A stretch of 64,000 nucleotides of DNA, from positions 171,529 through 235,528 of the forward strand of contig NZ_JAHWYN010000008.1 of assembly GCF_019351435.1 (NCBI RefSeq). The letters are read 5' to 3'. This DNA comes from Flavobacterium taihuense. Its GTDB lineage: Bacteria > Bacteroidota > Bacteroidia > Flavobacteriales > Flavobacteriaceae. Positions 37,138 to 46,219 of this stretch are shown piece after piece. Made by a program: the position numbers and the translations under genes. The notes under the pieces were generated by a model, which saw nothing but the letters and a program-made list of their open reading frames with translations, was not told the DNA's origin and did no database searches. Every line of letters starts with the position of its first letter. The first letter of the stretch is position 1.

Positions 37138-37407
37138 CTAAAAATTAGCTGAAATTGTTAACCATTTTTTATAATTCCTATCAATATTTATCCAATATTT
37201 AGCAGATGTTGAAAAAAGCATAGAGAGCTTATTTGCAAATTCTTCTGTGATTGGTTCTTTGCTTTCTAAAACTTTATCAAACTCTTCTTTTGATAGATCT
37301 AATTCTTCCAGCAATAAATCATTGGTCCAATTTTGCATATTCAATTGTTCTTGAATAAAATAATCGATTCCAAATTTTATTTTTGGCATTGGATTTTCTA
37401 ACTTCAT
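37138..37407 (-). CDS. HigA-like antitoxin-type HTH protein
   Basis: This 89-residue protein follows the HigA pattern of a short HTH and a helix with the A-x-Y-W motif: LLLEELDLSKEEFDKVL, PITEEFANKLSMLFSTSAKY, WINIDRNYKKW. No HigB-type toxin is adjacent, so it is an orphan or antagonises something else in the operon. It lies 12 bp after hsdR and 62 bp before the DUF433 gene. Confidence 0.7.
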   Translation of the reverse strand: MKLENPMPKIKFGIDYFIQEQLNMQNWTNDLLLEELDLSKEEFDKVLESKEPITEEFANKLSMLFSTSAKYWINIDRNYKKWLTISANF

Positions 37408-37419
37408 AATAATAAATTT

Positions 37420-40239
37420 TTAAGCCGCTAAAACTTCGTTTAATTCATTAATTATAGCATCCGTTTGATCGCCAAACAACTGCCACATTTTACTCAATCC
37501 GCCTTCGGCATTGAATGGACTTAAATCAAAATCGTCTTTCTCTATACTAAAACTATTGGCTACATAGTCTTTCATCATGCGCAGCCATTGCATTTGGGCT
37601 TCGGTAAACTTTAAAGTTCCTGCTTGTTTCTTGAACACCCATTCTTGAAAATTACGGTCTACCGTTTTATCATAACCCGTTAGCCATTCGTCAGTTCCTA
37701 TGGCTTTTCGCAATAATGAAACCAATAAAACCAATTCTTGTTTGGGTTTTTCGGTTCTTGGCATGCGCTGTATCCGTTTTCCTTCGGCTTCGGTATCTTC
37801 TTGAGTGGCGTAAGCATCCCATAAAACAGGCAACTTAATGGCTGGTTTTTCAATCAACAACAATTCGTAAAGGTCTTTAATCATTTTATAAGTCAAGCTT
37901 CTGTTTTTATAATCTTGAGTATAAAAAATTTGTAAAGCCGTAATCTCGTCTTTGTGCAACTGTATCCAAGCTTTGAAATCAGTGATTACCACTTTGGCTT
38001 GTTCGGCATGGTCTTTTACCCACCCTATTTTGGTAATGGCATCCATATTAACCACATCAATAATCTGGTCGTATTGCTTGCGGATATCCACAATAAAATC
38101 ACGCAAATCAGGATTGTGAAAAACGGCAACGGCATCTTCTATTAACTGCTGTTTTCCTTTGGCTATAGCCGCATCAATCTCTATAGGAGGAAATCCCCGC
38201 ATAGCGCCTTTGGTTGTCTTTTCTACTTTTTCAATAGAATCAGGATCATAGGCGTTTAACAATTGCTTTACAATATGATGGATCGTAAAACCATTGGCTT
38301 GTTCGGCAAACTTGAGTTTGTCTTTTTCAGAAAGTTGACGTTCCAAACGAATCAAACGATTGGCAAGGGTAGTCAACATGTCTTCGGAGGTGTTTCCCAT
38401 CGCCACATTGGCCAAAACATCCTTCAAGGAAACGCCAGGCGCTTTTTCGAGCGGTCGGCTATCGGTTTTTTGAGAATTCTCGACACCAATGGCATCAATA
38501 ATCACAAAATGGTCTTTGCTAAATTTTGCCGAAGGTGTTCCTTTGGCTTTCAATTCTTCCACAGAACAGGTTCTGGTCCCACGGCCTTTCATTTGTTCGT
38601 AATACGAACGACTTTTTACATCGCGCATAAACAACAATACTTCGAGCGGGCGAATATCGGTACCCGTCGCAATCATGTCCACCGTTACCGCAATACGTGG
38701 GTAATAATCGTTACGAAATTGCTGCAAGACCGATTTTGGGTCTTCGTCACTCTTGTAGGTTATCTTTTTGCAGAATTTATTTTCTTCTCCAAATTCCTCA
38801 CGTACCATTTCGATAATGTCTTCGGCGTGGGAATCGGTTTTGGCAAATACCAATAGTTTTGGCACTTCGAAAATTCCCTTTTCATCCATACGATCGGGGA
38901 ACATGGCGGGCAAATTATCTTTGACTGCCCTAATTATGGTACGAATCGTACTTGGGTTTACAATATCATTGTCCAATTGTTTGCCGCTGTAGACTTCGTC
39001 TTCATCCAAAGATTCCCAGAATTTCTTGCGGGTGAGTCGTTTTCGTTTGTCTACTTTTTCGCCCAGTTTGATGACGCTACCTTCTTTGGTAATTTGGGTT
39101 TCAACGGTAAACACATTGTAGGGTACTAAAACACCATCAATCAAGGCTTTTTCATAACCATAATCACAAACCAAGTTTTGGTTGAAATAACCAAAGGTTC
39201 GATTATCTGGTGTTGCGGTTAGTCCAATTTGAAAGACATCAAAATAGTCCAAAACTTGTTTCCACAAATTGTAAATACTACGGTGGCATTCGTCAATCAC
39301 TACAAAGTCAAAGAACTCAATAGGCACTTTTTCGTTGTAACCAACAGGAACGGCCGTTTTGGTTTCGAAAGTTCTTTCGTTCGGATTTTCTTCCTCGGCA
39401 CTTTCGTCTAAGTCCGTGTCTTTTAAAATAGAATACATCCGTTGAATCGTACTGATATACACTTGACTGTCATTCGGAATAAAGGAACTGCTCAAACGGG
39501 TTACGCCATACAATTCAGTAAACAAACGGTTATCTTCACTGGCGGTGTAGGAACGGAATTCACCTTCGGCCTGTTCCCCTAAATTTTTGGTATCAACCAA
39601 AAAAAGAATGCGTTTGGCTTTGGCATATTTCAGTAAGCGATACACAAAAGAAATCGCCGTGAAAGTTTTACCAGAACCCGTTGCCATTTGAATTAAGGCT
39701 TTTGGTTTTTGCTCCTTGAATGATTTTTCAAGATTGGTAATAGCGGTAATTTGACAATCCCGCAAACCATCAACTGGCAAAACAGGAATGTCATGTAAAC
39801 GAGCTCGAAGTGTTTTGGCTTCTTTCGACCATTGCAAGAAAATTTCTGGACGGTGAAAGGTAAATACATTCCGGGAACGTGGTTTAGGATCTCTATAATC
39901 GGTAAATCGAGTGACTTCACCTGTGCTTTCATACACAAAAGGTAATGGGTCGTTGTTTAATAGACGGAGTTTTGCGTTAGCATACTGAGAGGATTGCTCT
40001 TCAACAGAAGTTAAGTGAATGCCCTCTTCTTCGCGTTTGGCTTCAATAATCCCTACCGCGTTTTTATCAACAAACAAAACGTAATCCGCTGGACCAATAT
40101 CTGTTTGGTATTCCCGAATGGCGATTCCCAAACCAGCGGCTAAGTTGATTCTTTTTTTGTCCTGTATAATCCACCCGCAAGCAATCAACTGTTTGTCGAT
40201 ATGGTCTCTGGCGATTTGTTCGGGGTTTTGGTTGAGCAT
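37420..40239 (-). CDS. hsdR: Type I restriction endonuclease R subunit
   Basis: This 939-residue protein carries an N-terminal PD-(D/E)xK nuclease (GPADYVLFVDKNAVGIIEAK, with D52, E66 and K68) and a superfamily-2 translocase. Walker A is ATGSGKT (186-192), the DExx box is VIDECHRS (DECH 315-318) and the arginine-finger motif is MKGRGTRTC. It cuts DNA remote from unmodified sites. It is the first of nine minus-strand genes. A TTACGG palindrome 134 bp upstream of its ATG puts the operon in the local regulon. Confidence 0.95.
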   Translation of the reverse strand: MLNQNPEQIARDHIDKQLIACGWIIQDKKRINLAAGLGIAIREYQTDIGPADYVLFVDKNAVGIIEAKREEEGIHLTSVEEQSSQYANAKLRLLNNDPLPFVYESTGEVTRFTDYRDPKPRSRNVFTFHRPEIFLQWSKEAKTLRARLHDIPVLPVDGLRDCQITAITNLEKSFKEQKPKALIQMATGSGKTFTAISFVYRLLKYAKAKRILFLVDTKNLGEQAEGEFRSYTASEDNRLFTELYGVTRLSSSFIPNDSQVYISTIQRMYSILKDTDLDESAEEENPNERTFETKTAVPVGYNEKVPIEFFDFVVIDECHRSIYNLWKQVLDYFDVFQIGLTATPDNRTFGYFNQNLVCDYGYEKALIDGVLVPYNVFTVETQITKEGSVIKLGEKVDKRKRLTRKKFWESLDEDEVYSGKQLDNDIVNPSTIRTIIRAVKDNLPAMFPDRMDEKGIFEVPKLLVFAKTDSHAEDIIEMVREEFGEENKFCKKITYKSDEDPKSVLQQFRNDYYPRIAVTVDMIATGTDIRPLEVLLFMRDVKSRSYYEQMKGRGTRTCSVEELKAKGTPSAKFSKDHFVIIDAIGVENSQKTDSRPLEKAPGVSLKDVLANVAMGNTSEDMLTTLANRLIRLERQLSEKDKLKFAEQANGFTIHHIVKQLLNAYDPDSIEKVEKTTKGAMRGFPPIEIDAAIAKGKQQLIEDAVAVFHNPDLRDFIVDIRKQYDQIIDVVNMDAITKIGWVKDHAEQAKVVITDFKAWIQLHKDEITALQIFYTQDYKNRSLTYKMIKDLYELLLIEKPAIKLPVLWDAYATQEDTEAEGKRIQRMPRTEKPKQELVLLVSLLRKAIGTDEWLTGYDKTVDRNFQEWVFKKQAGTLKFTEAQMQWLRMMKDYVANSFSIEKDDFDLSPFNAEGGLSKMWQLFGDQTDAIINELNEVLAA

Positions 40240-40336
40240 TAAATGGGCTTACGCTGTTAATCTGGTTTAAAGATAGAAAAAAAGTTTATTTTCAAGCTAA
40301 AAACTACCTCTTTTAAACAAGAAAATTCTTCAAAGA

Positions 40337-40381
40337 CAATAGTAATACAAATCATTGTAATTTCTTTACGGGAAACCGTAA
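40337..40381 (-). promoter_or_regulatory. TTACGG operator 1 with -7 box, towards hsdR
   Basis: TTACGG-GAAA-CCGTAA (40366-40381) is a perfect palindrome. On the minus strand TACTATTG (40344-40337, 7/8 match to TAnnTTTG) lies 29.5 bp from its centre. It faces hsdR (start 40239). Confidence 0.7.
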
Positions 40382-40599
40382 TTTAATCTCAAAATAAATT
40401 ATAGGTTAAAATATCAACTCTCTACCATCTAAATATTCATATTTCGATTTACTGGAAATATATTGGATAGTCCTCTTTGTAACTTTTCAATCTGCACCTT
40501 TTCTAATAGCATCAAAAGTCCTGATTTCGAAGAAATTTTATGAATTAAGTTTAGTGCATTAACAGAGCTTTAGTGTTTCGATATGTTTGAAGAAAAGCT

Positions 40600-40633
40600 G
40601 TAAAACAAAAGCCACTCCTTTATAGAATGGCTT
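40600..40633 (-). terminator. Terminator of the 46-residue gene
   Basis: AAGCCATTC and GAGTGGCTT form a 9-bp stem with one wobble on the minus strand, followed by TTGTTTT. It is 14 bp past the stop at 40647. Confidence 0.75.
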
Positions 40634-40646
40634 CTCTAAGATTTTC

Positions 40647-40787
40647 TCAATCTTTTGGCTTATGAATATGTGGTTTTAAATCAGGATATCTAGGCTGATT
40701 TGGAGGTGTTACACGTCTTCTTTCATCTGGTGTTCCATCTGGCGTTTTGGGTTTTGGACCTGGTTTAATTGCATGAATGTTTTCCAT
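40647..40787 (-). CDS. Small proline-rich protein (46 residues)
   Basis: The ORF encodes 46 residues rich in proline, lysine and arginine (AIKPGPKPKTPDGTPDERRR, ending PHIHKPKD). It has no signal or hydrophobic segment, and no family was recognised. It is supported as a gene by a TTACGG operator with a correctly placed -7 box upstream (40851-40895) and a terminator 14 bp downstream. Confidence 0.6.
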   Translation of the reverse strand: MENIHAIKPGPKPKTPDGTPDERRRVTPPNQPRYPDLKPHIHKPKD

Positions 40788-40850
40788 AATACTTGTTTTA
40801 AATTAAATTATTTCTTTTGTATAGTTTGCCATAAAGTCAATATACAATCA

Positions 40851-40895
40851 CAAATATCATTAACAAATTAATCATTTCATTACGGGAAACCATAA
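40851..40895 (-). promoter_or_regulatory. TTACGG operator 2 with -7 box, towards the 46-residue gene
   Basis: TTACGG-GAAA-CCATAA (40880-40895) has one arm mismatch. The minus-strand box GATATTTG (40858-40851, 7/8) lies 29.5 bp from the centre and 64 bp before the ATG at 40787. Confidence 0.65.
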
Positions 40896-41109
40896 TACAT
40901 TCAAATAAAAAATCAACAGAAAATTATTCATATTGCAAGATTTATACTACACTAATTACTTATCACAAAAATTGCGCCGCTGCAGAAGTGTTAATCCCTA
41001 AGCTGTGCAAATGTCTCATGACTTTCCATTTTTTTTAAATATACCATGAAAGCCTTAAGTATAATAAAAGTCTCCTGACTTTTCTGAGAATTCTTTCAGA
41101 ATGTTCCCG

Positions 41110-41230
41110 CTACTACAACAGATTTGAGCAATTAGGTTAATGGAAAATTGGTATTGTATTTGCGCTATTTGGCAAATCCAAATAGTGGGTTTAATTTAAG
41201 CCCAAACCTGCTGTAGTACCGTGACGCTAG
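41110..41230. repeat. Nested inverted repeats, possible structured RNA or element
   Basis: Outer arms TACTACAACAG (about 41112) and CTGCTGTAGTA (about 41209) enclose a perfect hairpin CTATTTGG-CAAAT-CCAAATAG (41165-41185). No ORF is present. The rest of the 40.9-41.3 kb gap shows nothing else. Confidence 0.45.
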
Positions 41231-41322
41231 TGGCCTTTAATAAACATCCATTTATGAAATAGTTCACACTGATAAATAAAATAAACTGATTAGTAAAATA
41301 TTTTCAATGTAATCTCTGAACC

Positions 41323-41367
41323 TTACGGATTACCGTAAAAAATGGTTGAAAATTAGTTGTTTATTTA
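41323..41367 (+). promoter_or_regulatory. TTACGG operator 3, towards the 87-residue gene
   Basis: TTACGG-ATTA-CCGTAA (41323-41338) is a perfect palindrome. At the 29.5-bp distance the sequence TTTATTTA matches the -7 consensus at only 6/8 positions, weaker than at the other five sites. Confidence 0.55.
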
Positions 41368-41390
41368 CAGCTAATTCTAAAATCAATAAT

Positions 41391-41654
41391 ATGGGAACAA
41401 CTGTAGGCAATGTATTAATATCGTACGACGTTAGTGCTAAAAATCCAGAAGTTAAAGTGGCTTTGCAAGCCTTAAGTTATTATGATTATTTTCCTCAAGA
41501 TGGTAAAAATCATTATCTGCCAAACACAACTTTATGGCATAAAACGAAGTCTTCTGATCAGGCAATGGCTGATATGAAAAAAATTTGTGCCGATTTAAAA
41601 GTTACACTTGAAAAAGCTGTCGCAGTAAAAGCGAGTGAATTTGTCGGATTGTAA
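41391..41654 (+). CDS. Small protein of unknown function, faint Cas2/SinR-like pattern
   Basis: From the ATG at 41391 the protein has 87 residues. It starts MGTTVGNVLISYDVSAK, where a hydrophobic strand ending in SYD resembles the first strand of SinR/Cas2-like ferredoxin folds. Later parts (TTLWHKTKSSDQAMADMKKI) would suit the next strand and helix. The resemblance is weak and it may be an unrelated fold. A TTACGG operator lies upstream and a terminator downstream (41658). Confidence 0.6.
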   Translation: MGTTVGNVLISYDVSAKNPEVKVALQALSYYDYFPQDGKNHYLPNTTLWHKTKSSDQAMADMKKICADLKVTLEKAVAVKASEFVGL

Positions 41655-41657
41655 ATT

Positions 41658-41687
41658 AAGCCACTCGTAAGAGTGGTTTCTATTTTA
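41658..41687 (+). terminator. Rho-independent terminator
   Basis: AAGCCACTC (41658-41666), GTAA, GAGTGGTTT (41671-41679) pair over 9 bp with one wobble and are followed by a T-rich run. Confidence 0.8.
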
Positions 41688-41858
41688 TTAAATCCAACTA
41701 AATGTCGAAGATCACCTTAAAAAACTTGGCTTAAACAATAATGATTTGAGAAATATAAACAGTCGGTATATCTCAAATTCCTTGGAAAAAATATACATTT
41801 TGACAAGTTCATTTTTAAACTATATCAACAAAAAAAACGTAACCAATCAACAAAAAAT

Positions 41859-42398
41859 ATGAAACCAATCAAAATCCTTATGGCATCAATTTGTCTTTTA
41901 CTAACATTTAATTCTATTGCTCAAGTTGAAAAAGAGAAAGAAAGAAGTAATGCAGAAAAATTTTCTGATAAATCTGGAACACTCATTCAAAAAGAATTTA
42001 TTGATGTAGGCGATTTAAAAAAATGTAAAATTCAAATAGCTAAGTTCACAGATTTAGTAAGTAATCAAAAAACTTCAGCAGTAAGATTTGAGTATAGTTA
42101 TGTCAGTACATACTCAAGTGATACAAAACTTGCACTTTTAGATGCGGACGAAATCGACGGACTTATAAAATCTCTCAAACTTATTCAAGAAAAAGTAATA
42201 CCCACCACCGCAACAAGCTATACCGAAGTTTCATTTAAAAGTAGAAGCGGATTTGAAGCTGGTTGTTTTTCAAAAAAAACTTCATGGGATGTTTATATGA
42301 AACTTGAGCGATATGACGGAAAATCATATGTGTTTTTGGATATAGATGATTTGCCTAAACTGTTGTCTTTACTTGAAGGAGCTAAAACGAATTTATAA
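41859..42398 (+). CDS. Secreted hypothetical protein
   Basis: This 179-residue protein has a signal peptide (ILMASICLLLTFNSIAQ). The mature part is alpha/beta without recognised motifs; LLDADEIDGLIKSLKLIQEK and YVFLDIDDLPKLLSLLEGAK are the two clearest helical stretches. Two cysteines (DLKKCKI and AGCFSK) could pair. It is monocistronic, with a strong terminator at 42477. No function is proposed. Confidence 0.7.
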   Translation: MKPIKILMASICLLLTFNSIAQVEKEKERSNAEKFSDKSGTLIQKEFIDVGDLKKCKIQIAKFTDLVSNQKTSAVRFEYSYVSTYSSDTKLALLDADEIDGLIKSLKLIQEKVIPTTATSYTEVSFKSRSGFEAGCFSKKTSWDVYMKLERYDGKSYVFLDIDDLPKLLSLLEGAKTNL

Positions 42399-42476
42399 TA
42401 TTATCCTGGCTAACGTTATCGCCCAGCTCGCGACTATAACTTACAAATAATAAAAAAATAGATTATTATAACCATG

Positions 42477-42510
42477 CCCACTTTTGTAATAATCAAAAGT
42501 GGGTTTTGTT
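42477..42510 (+). terminator. Rho-independent terminator
   Basis: CCCACTTTTG (42477-42486), loop TAATAAT, CAAAAGTGGG (42494-42503) is a perfect 10-bp stem followed by TTTTGTT. Confidence 0.9.
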
Positions 42511-42596
42511 AATTATACCCATGCTTAAAAGTGTTTTGCATATGTTATTTTCAACATACATCATCATAAATAAAGCATTTTGATCAATTACCACAA

Positions 42597-42806
42597 TCAA
42601 TCTTCCCATCCACATAATGTTAGCCCGTAGCTTTGCGCTTGAGAAAGTGATGTTTTTACTATTTCATGTTTGCAGGCAACCAATCCCCGACAAGTTTCAG
42701 TATAATGATATTTCTTTGCTACCGTTGGCCCACAGATGTATACTTTAGTTTCGGCAGGATGAAAAGAAGTGAGAAAAATAAAAAGTAGGATTATAGTAGC
42801 TTTCAT
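42597..42806 (-). CDS. Small exported cysteine/histidine-containing protein
   Basis: This 69-residue protein has a signal peptide (IILLFIFLTSFHPAET). The mature part is VYICGPTVAKKYHYTETCRG, then LVACKHEIVKT and LTLCGWED, with four cysteines and two histidines in a metal- or disulphide-ready pattern. Similar small proteins occur widely in Bacteroidota; the function is unknown. It follows the 135-residue lipoprotein gene by 25 bp. Confidence 0.7.
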   Translation of the reverse strand: MKATIILLFIFLTSFHPAETKVYICGPTVAKKYHYTETCRGLVACKHEIVKTSLSQAQSYGLTLCGWED

Positions 42807-42831
42807 TTAAATTATTTTGGCGTTACTAGAA

Positions 42832-43239
42832 TTAATTCACTTCTAGATGGTATTCATTCCCTTCCTTGTCAACCCCTTTTAGTTTGCCATAATCAATCCA
42901 TTCTGCTGTGATCTCAATTTCTCCCCCAGCCATATCAATTAGTATGCCAGCTCCATATTTTCCTTGAATATTGATGTTCCCAGACACGGAATCTCCAATA
43001 GCATTAGTGCCACTTACATCATAATTATACTCATAATGACCTGGTTTACCAGTGCGGTACTCATATTGACGATGGGTATCATTATGATACGTTTTTGCTT
43101 CTTCGGGAGTAATCGTTTTTCGATCATCCACAGTAGCAACTTCTTTATAGAGCGTTTGGGGCTGTATTTTTGGCTGCTCTTTTTTGCAGGAAGTTAGTAG
43201 CCAAAACGAAAATAATATAAAAAGTGATTTTTTATTCAT
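42832..43239 (-). CDS. Small lipoprotein of unknown function
   Basis: This 135-residue lipoprotein has a signal ending FWLLTSC. The mature protein includes TPEEAKTYHNDTHRQYEYRT and a glycine-rich beta region (SGNINIQGKYGAGILIDMAG). No family is certain. It is the first gene after a TTACGG operator with a correctly placed -7 box (43253-43297) and is followed by the 69-residue exported protein. Confidence 0.65.
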   Translation of the reverse strand: MNKKSLFILFSFWLLTSCKKEQPKIQPQTLYKEVATVDDRKTITPEEAKTYHNDTHRQYEYRTGKPGHYEYNYDVSGTNAIGDSVSGNINIQGKYGAGILIDMAGGEIEITAEWIDYGKLKGVDKEGNEYHLEVN

Positions 43240-43252
43240 GCTAATTTTATTT

Positions 43253-43297
43253 AAAATGTAGAAGGATTATAGTTGAAATCCTTACGGGAAACCATAA
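43253..43297 (-). promoter_or_regulatory. TTACGG operator 4 with -7 box, towards the 135-residue lipoprotein gene
   Basis: TTACGG-GAAA-CCATAA (43282-43297) has one arm mismatch. The minus-strand box TACATTTT (43260-43253, 7/8) is 29.5 bp from the centre. Confidence 0.65.
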
Positions 43298-43371
43298 GGA
43301 ATGTATATATAAAGACTTTACATTCTGCTCGATTGGCAAGTAATAAGAATGTTTTGTGTTATTTAGTGGCA

Positions 43372-44244
43372 TTAATACTTTTTCCATTCTAAACTTTTGA
43401 ACCCACTTTCTTTTGCCCATTTTCGCCAAACTGCTTCAAGGATTTCATTATCCCTCTGTCCTTTGGGATACTTGTAAGTCTGTAGTTTATCATTTTTATC
43501 TCGTTCCTGTGTTTCTAATATGTGAAGGTTGATGTATTTATTCTTATTACTTTTATTAGAAGGAAGACATAATGAACTATTAATTTCCAGTGCATTTGTT
43601 ATATCTACATTATTAGCTTTACAAAACTGTCTTATTTTGTCTATTTCAGAACTTCCAAAATAGAATTGATTATTCGCATTTTTGTTTAGATATTCTAAAT
43701 AACCGTCTGTGAAAATATAAATATGGTTATCGTATTTAACGAATGTTGTATCTATGGTATCTGTATAAAGAGTATCTTTTTTAATAATTGGTTCGTTTTC
43801 AATTTTTTCTATCAAGATACTTATTAAGTCAAGCCCCTGATTTCTTGTGTTTGAATACTCGCTTTTTACTTTCTGTTCAAAATCGTTAATTTTCTGCACG
43901 AATCCGCTGTTCTTATATTCTTTTGTTGAGTTTATAAAACGTTGTTTTTCTTCTAGGCTTTTAATTTTTTGGATATCTATAGAGGCTACTACTTTATCTG
44001 AAAACGTTGAAAAAGATATGCAAGATTTGTCTCCAATTTTTTCTCCGGGTTTAACACATTCTGTCTTGAAATTTTGAACTATTTTATAAATCTCACCTAT
44101 GTCTTTTGGTTGTTTATTGGCTATACGGCTTGATAAATCAGAAAGGATAACAATATTTTGATATGTTAGATTTTTATTTTGAGGCTGGGGTACGCACGAA
44201 ACCAACAAGAGAAATACCGAACAAAGGGTTAAATTTTTTTTCAC
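43372..44244 (-). CDS. vWA-like lipoprotein, last gene of the nuclease operon
   Basis: This 290-residue protein starts with GTG. The lipoprotein signal ends LLLVSC. NIVILSDLSSRIANK looks like a von Willebrand A strand with a MIDAS-type D-x-S-S motif, and HIYIFTDGYLEYLNK like a later vWA strand (TDG). It is thus probably a metal-dependent adhesion or scaffold domain in the envelope. It starts 5 bp after the membrane PLD gene, so the two are closely coupled. The link of a vWA lipoprotein with nuclease-type genes is unusual. Confidence 0.7.
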   Translation of the reverse strand: MKKNLTLCSVFLLLVSCVPQPQNKNLTYQNIVILSDLSSRIANKQPKDIGEIYKIVQNFKTECVKPGEKIGDKSCISFSTFSDKVVASIDIQKIKSLEEKQRFINSTKEYKNSGFVQKINDFEQKVKSEYSNTRNQGLDLISILIEKIENEPIIKKDTLYTDTIDTTFVKYDNHIYIFTDGYLEYLNKNANNQFYFGSSEIDKIRQFCKANNVDITNALEINSSLCLPSNKSNKNKYINLHILETQERDKNDKLQTYKYPKGQRDNEILEAVWRKWAKESGFKSLEWKKY

Positions 44245-44249
44245 TTTTG

Positions 44250-46148
44250 CTATTGAGTTATTAAATTGTTTGATTGTTCTATTTCTTTTACCCTTTTACC
44301 CACTTCATCAGCGCAATAATATTGAGGAAGAAACTCAATAAAACCTGATTTGTAAGCGGATATAACACTAGCCAAAATTACATCAGTAAAGATTTTACCG
44401 CTTATTATTTTTGCACTAAAATCATTGAATATAGCTTTAATTTGGCTTTGCATTTCTGCATATCTATTTTCTATTTGATTTTGGAAATTATTAATTTCTG
44501 TTTCCAGATTAACAATTTTACTGTTGTTTTCATCAATTGTACTATCCTTTTCTTTAACCTTGTTTGTGTAAGATTCTTTTTCTGCATTAAGCTCTATCAT
44601 TTCTTCATCTAAAAATTGAATTTTATTGTTTTTTTCAGCGTCAACAATTTCTCGTTGAGAATTTTTGTAAGCATTGATTATGTTATCAATTAAAAAGTGT
44701 GTAATAATTAGAGGGAACATACCAAAAACAAAAATCAACCAAAACTCACCATGCTTTCCAACTTGCCAAATTTGGAGTGTAGATTCTTTACCTGCTAACA
44801 AACATTTTATTTCGTCTGTATTGAAAGTAACCATTGTAGAAACTACAATATCGAAAACTAATAAACCAACCACAAAAAAAAGATCATTTACCCATTTTTT
44901 CTCACTTCCAATAATTTTTAAATTGGATAATAAAATTGGAATAAGAAAGAAAAGAGCAGCAATAAATCCGAATAATGAACCTTGTTGTTTGAATATTTTA
45001 ATTATTGCGTTAGCATCTACAAGTTGCGGAATACCAGGATTAATACCCGCTTCCAAAGAAGCACGAATTACGTTGCCTTCAAAAAAAACTTTATAAACAG
45101 CCGAAGCAAAAAATACTGATAAATAAAAAACAAAAATGGCTAATCCAAGCACGATAAAAATAGTACCGATTGACCAAAACTTTTTTACAACAAAAGATTG
45201 TTCTAAAGATCTTCTTTCAAGTTTATTTTTCTCAATTTCCTTATTGATTTGGAAAAGTCCTTTTTCGCCTGTATTTTGATTACCTGATTCTAAAATAGAT
45301 TTTTCTTGTTTTAAATTTGATATTTTATCTGTGATTTGTCGTTTTTCTAATTCATAATTTCTTTTTTCAACTGCTATTTTTTCTTGTTTTTCTGTTTCTA
45401 AATTTGATTTAGTACTTTCAAAAGCATTAGAAATATTAGATGTTAGAACATTTTTTTTACTTCCCAAACCTTCATCTGTGGCATAAGTTTTAATTGTTTC
45501 TTTTATGCGGTTATACTCTGTTCTGAAAATATCAATGCTGCCTTGGTTTTCTTTTGAATTTTCATAACCTTTCTCTTTGTAGCTTTCCGTGTCAATTTGT
45601 GCTGCCGAATAAATGAGATTTTGTAATTGTTGTGCAAAAGTGTCTATAACATTTATGGGTTGAAGTTGTTGAATTTTTGTTTCTGGTCTTTGAATAATTT
45701 CATTTACGCCTATATTGTTGTCAATGTTATATCTTAAACGTTCAAATTCTGACAAAAATTGAGAATATGTTTTGATATCGTCTGAAACCTGTATGTTTTC
45801 AACGTTATTATTGCTTGCATTTATAGAATAATTATAGGAACCGTTAATGGAAATTCCGTTGTCTATAAGGCAAAATTTATGATGCATTATTCCGCGTGCA
45901 TCTCCTGTTTCAAAAGCATGTACACTTATGTTTGCTCCTTTTAGCATTAATTTTACAGTTTCATTTTGAGCGTTTGAAGAAAGAATAATGTCAATTGTTA
46001 AATTTCTATTTTTTGCTTCAATGATTGCCATTGCAATATCTCTATCTGTAAACCAGGCCATTGCTACATAAATACATTGTCTTGCATTGTTAATTTCAGA
46101 AAGTATTCTTAGTTTAATTTCTGTTCCGTTAGTTATGATGTCGTTCAT
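44250..46148 (-). CDS. PLD-domain protein with membrane helices and coiled coils
   Basis: The protein has 632 residues. The N-terminal PLD-like domain (1-150) carries HHKFCLID (H89, K91, D96) and NGSYNYS. A long coiled coil follows (about 230-310, KQEKIAVEKRNYELEKRQI). Four membrane segments lie between about 320 and 490, for example SIGTIFIVLGLAIFVFYLS. A second coiled coil spans about 500-570. A single HKD means dimerisation would complete the active site. It could be a membrane-tethered nuclease, as in defence effectors, or a lipid-modifying enzyme. It is flanked by an HsdR_N-like nuclease and a vWA-like lipoprotein in one operon. Confidence 0.75.
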   Translation of the reverse strand: MNDIITNGTEIKLRILSEINNARQCIYVAMAWFTDRDIAMAIIEAKNRNLTIDIILSSNAQNETVKLMLKGANISVHAFETGDARGIMHHKFCLIDNGISINGSYNYSINASNNNVENIQVSDDIKTYSQFLSEFERLRYNIDNNIGVNEIIQRPETKIQQLQPINVIDTFAQQLQNLIYSAAQIDTESYKEKGYENSKENQGSIDIFRTEYNRIKETIKTYATDEGLGSKKNVLTSNISNAFESTKSNLETEKQEKIAVEKRNYELEKRQITDKISNLKQEKSILESGNQNTGEKGLFQINKEIEKNKLERRSLEQSFVVKKFWSIGTIFIVLGLAIFVFYLSVFFASAVYKVFFEGNVIRASLEAGINPGIPQLVDANAIIKIFKQQGSLFGFIAALFFLIPILLSNLKIIGSEKKWVNDLFFVVGLLVFDIVVSTMVTFNTDEIKCLLAGKESTLQIWQVGKHGEFWLIFVFGMFPLIITHFLIDNIINAYKNSQREIVDAEKNNKIQFLDEEMIELNAEKESYTNKVKEKDSTIDENNSKIVNLETEINNFQNQIENRYAEMQSQIKAIFNDFSAKIISGKIFTDVILASVISAYKSGFIEFLPQYYCADEVGKRVKEIEQSNNLITQ

Positions 46149-46219
46149 ATTTTATTCTTTGTTAAAATTTAGTTTGATGTTGATAAATATTAAAGATATC
46201 ATCATCTAGTAGATATGAT

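Noticed and set aside
42404..42450. Possible integron attC-like site (GGCTAACGTTATCG)
   Set aside because: The pairing core-site pattern at the other end is missing and no integrase is present.
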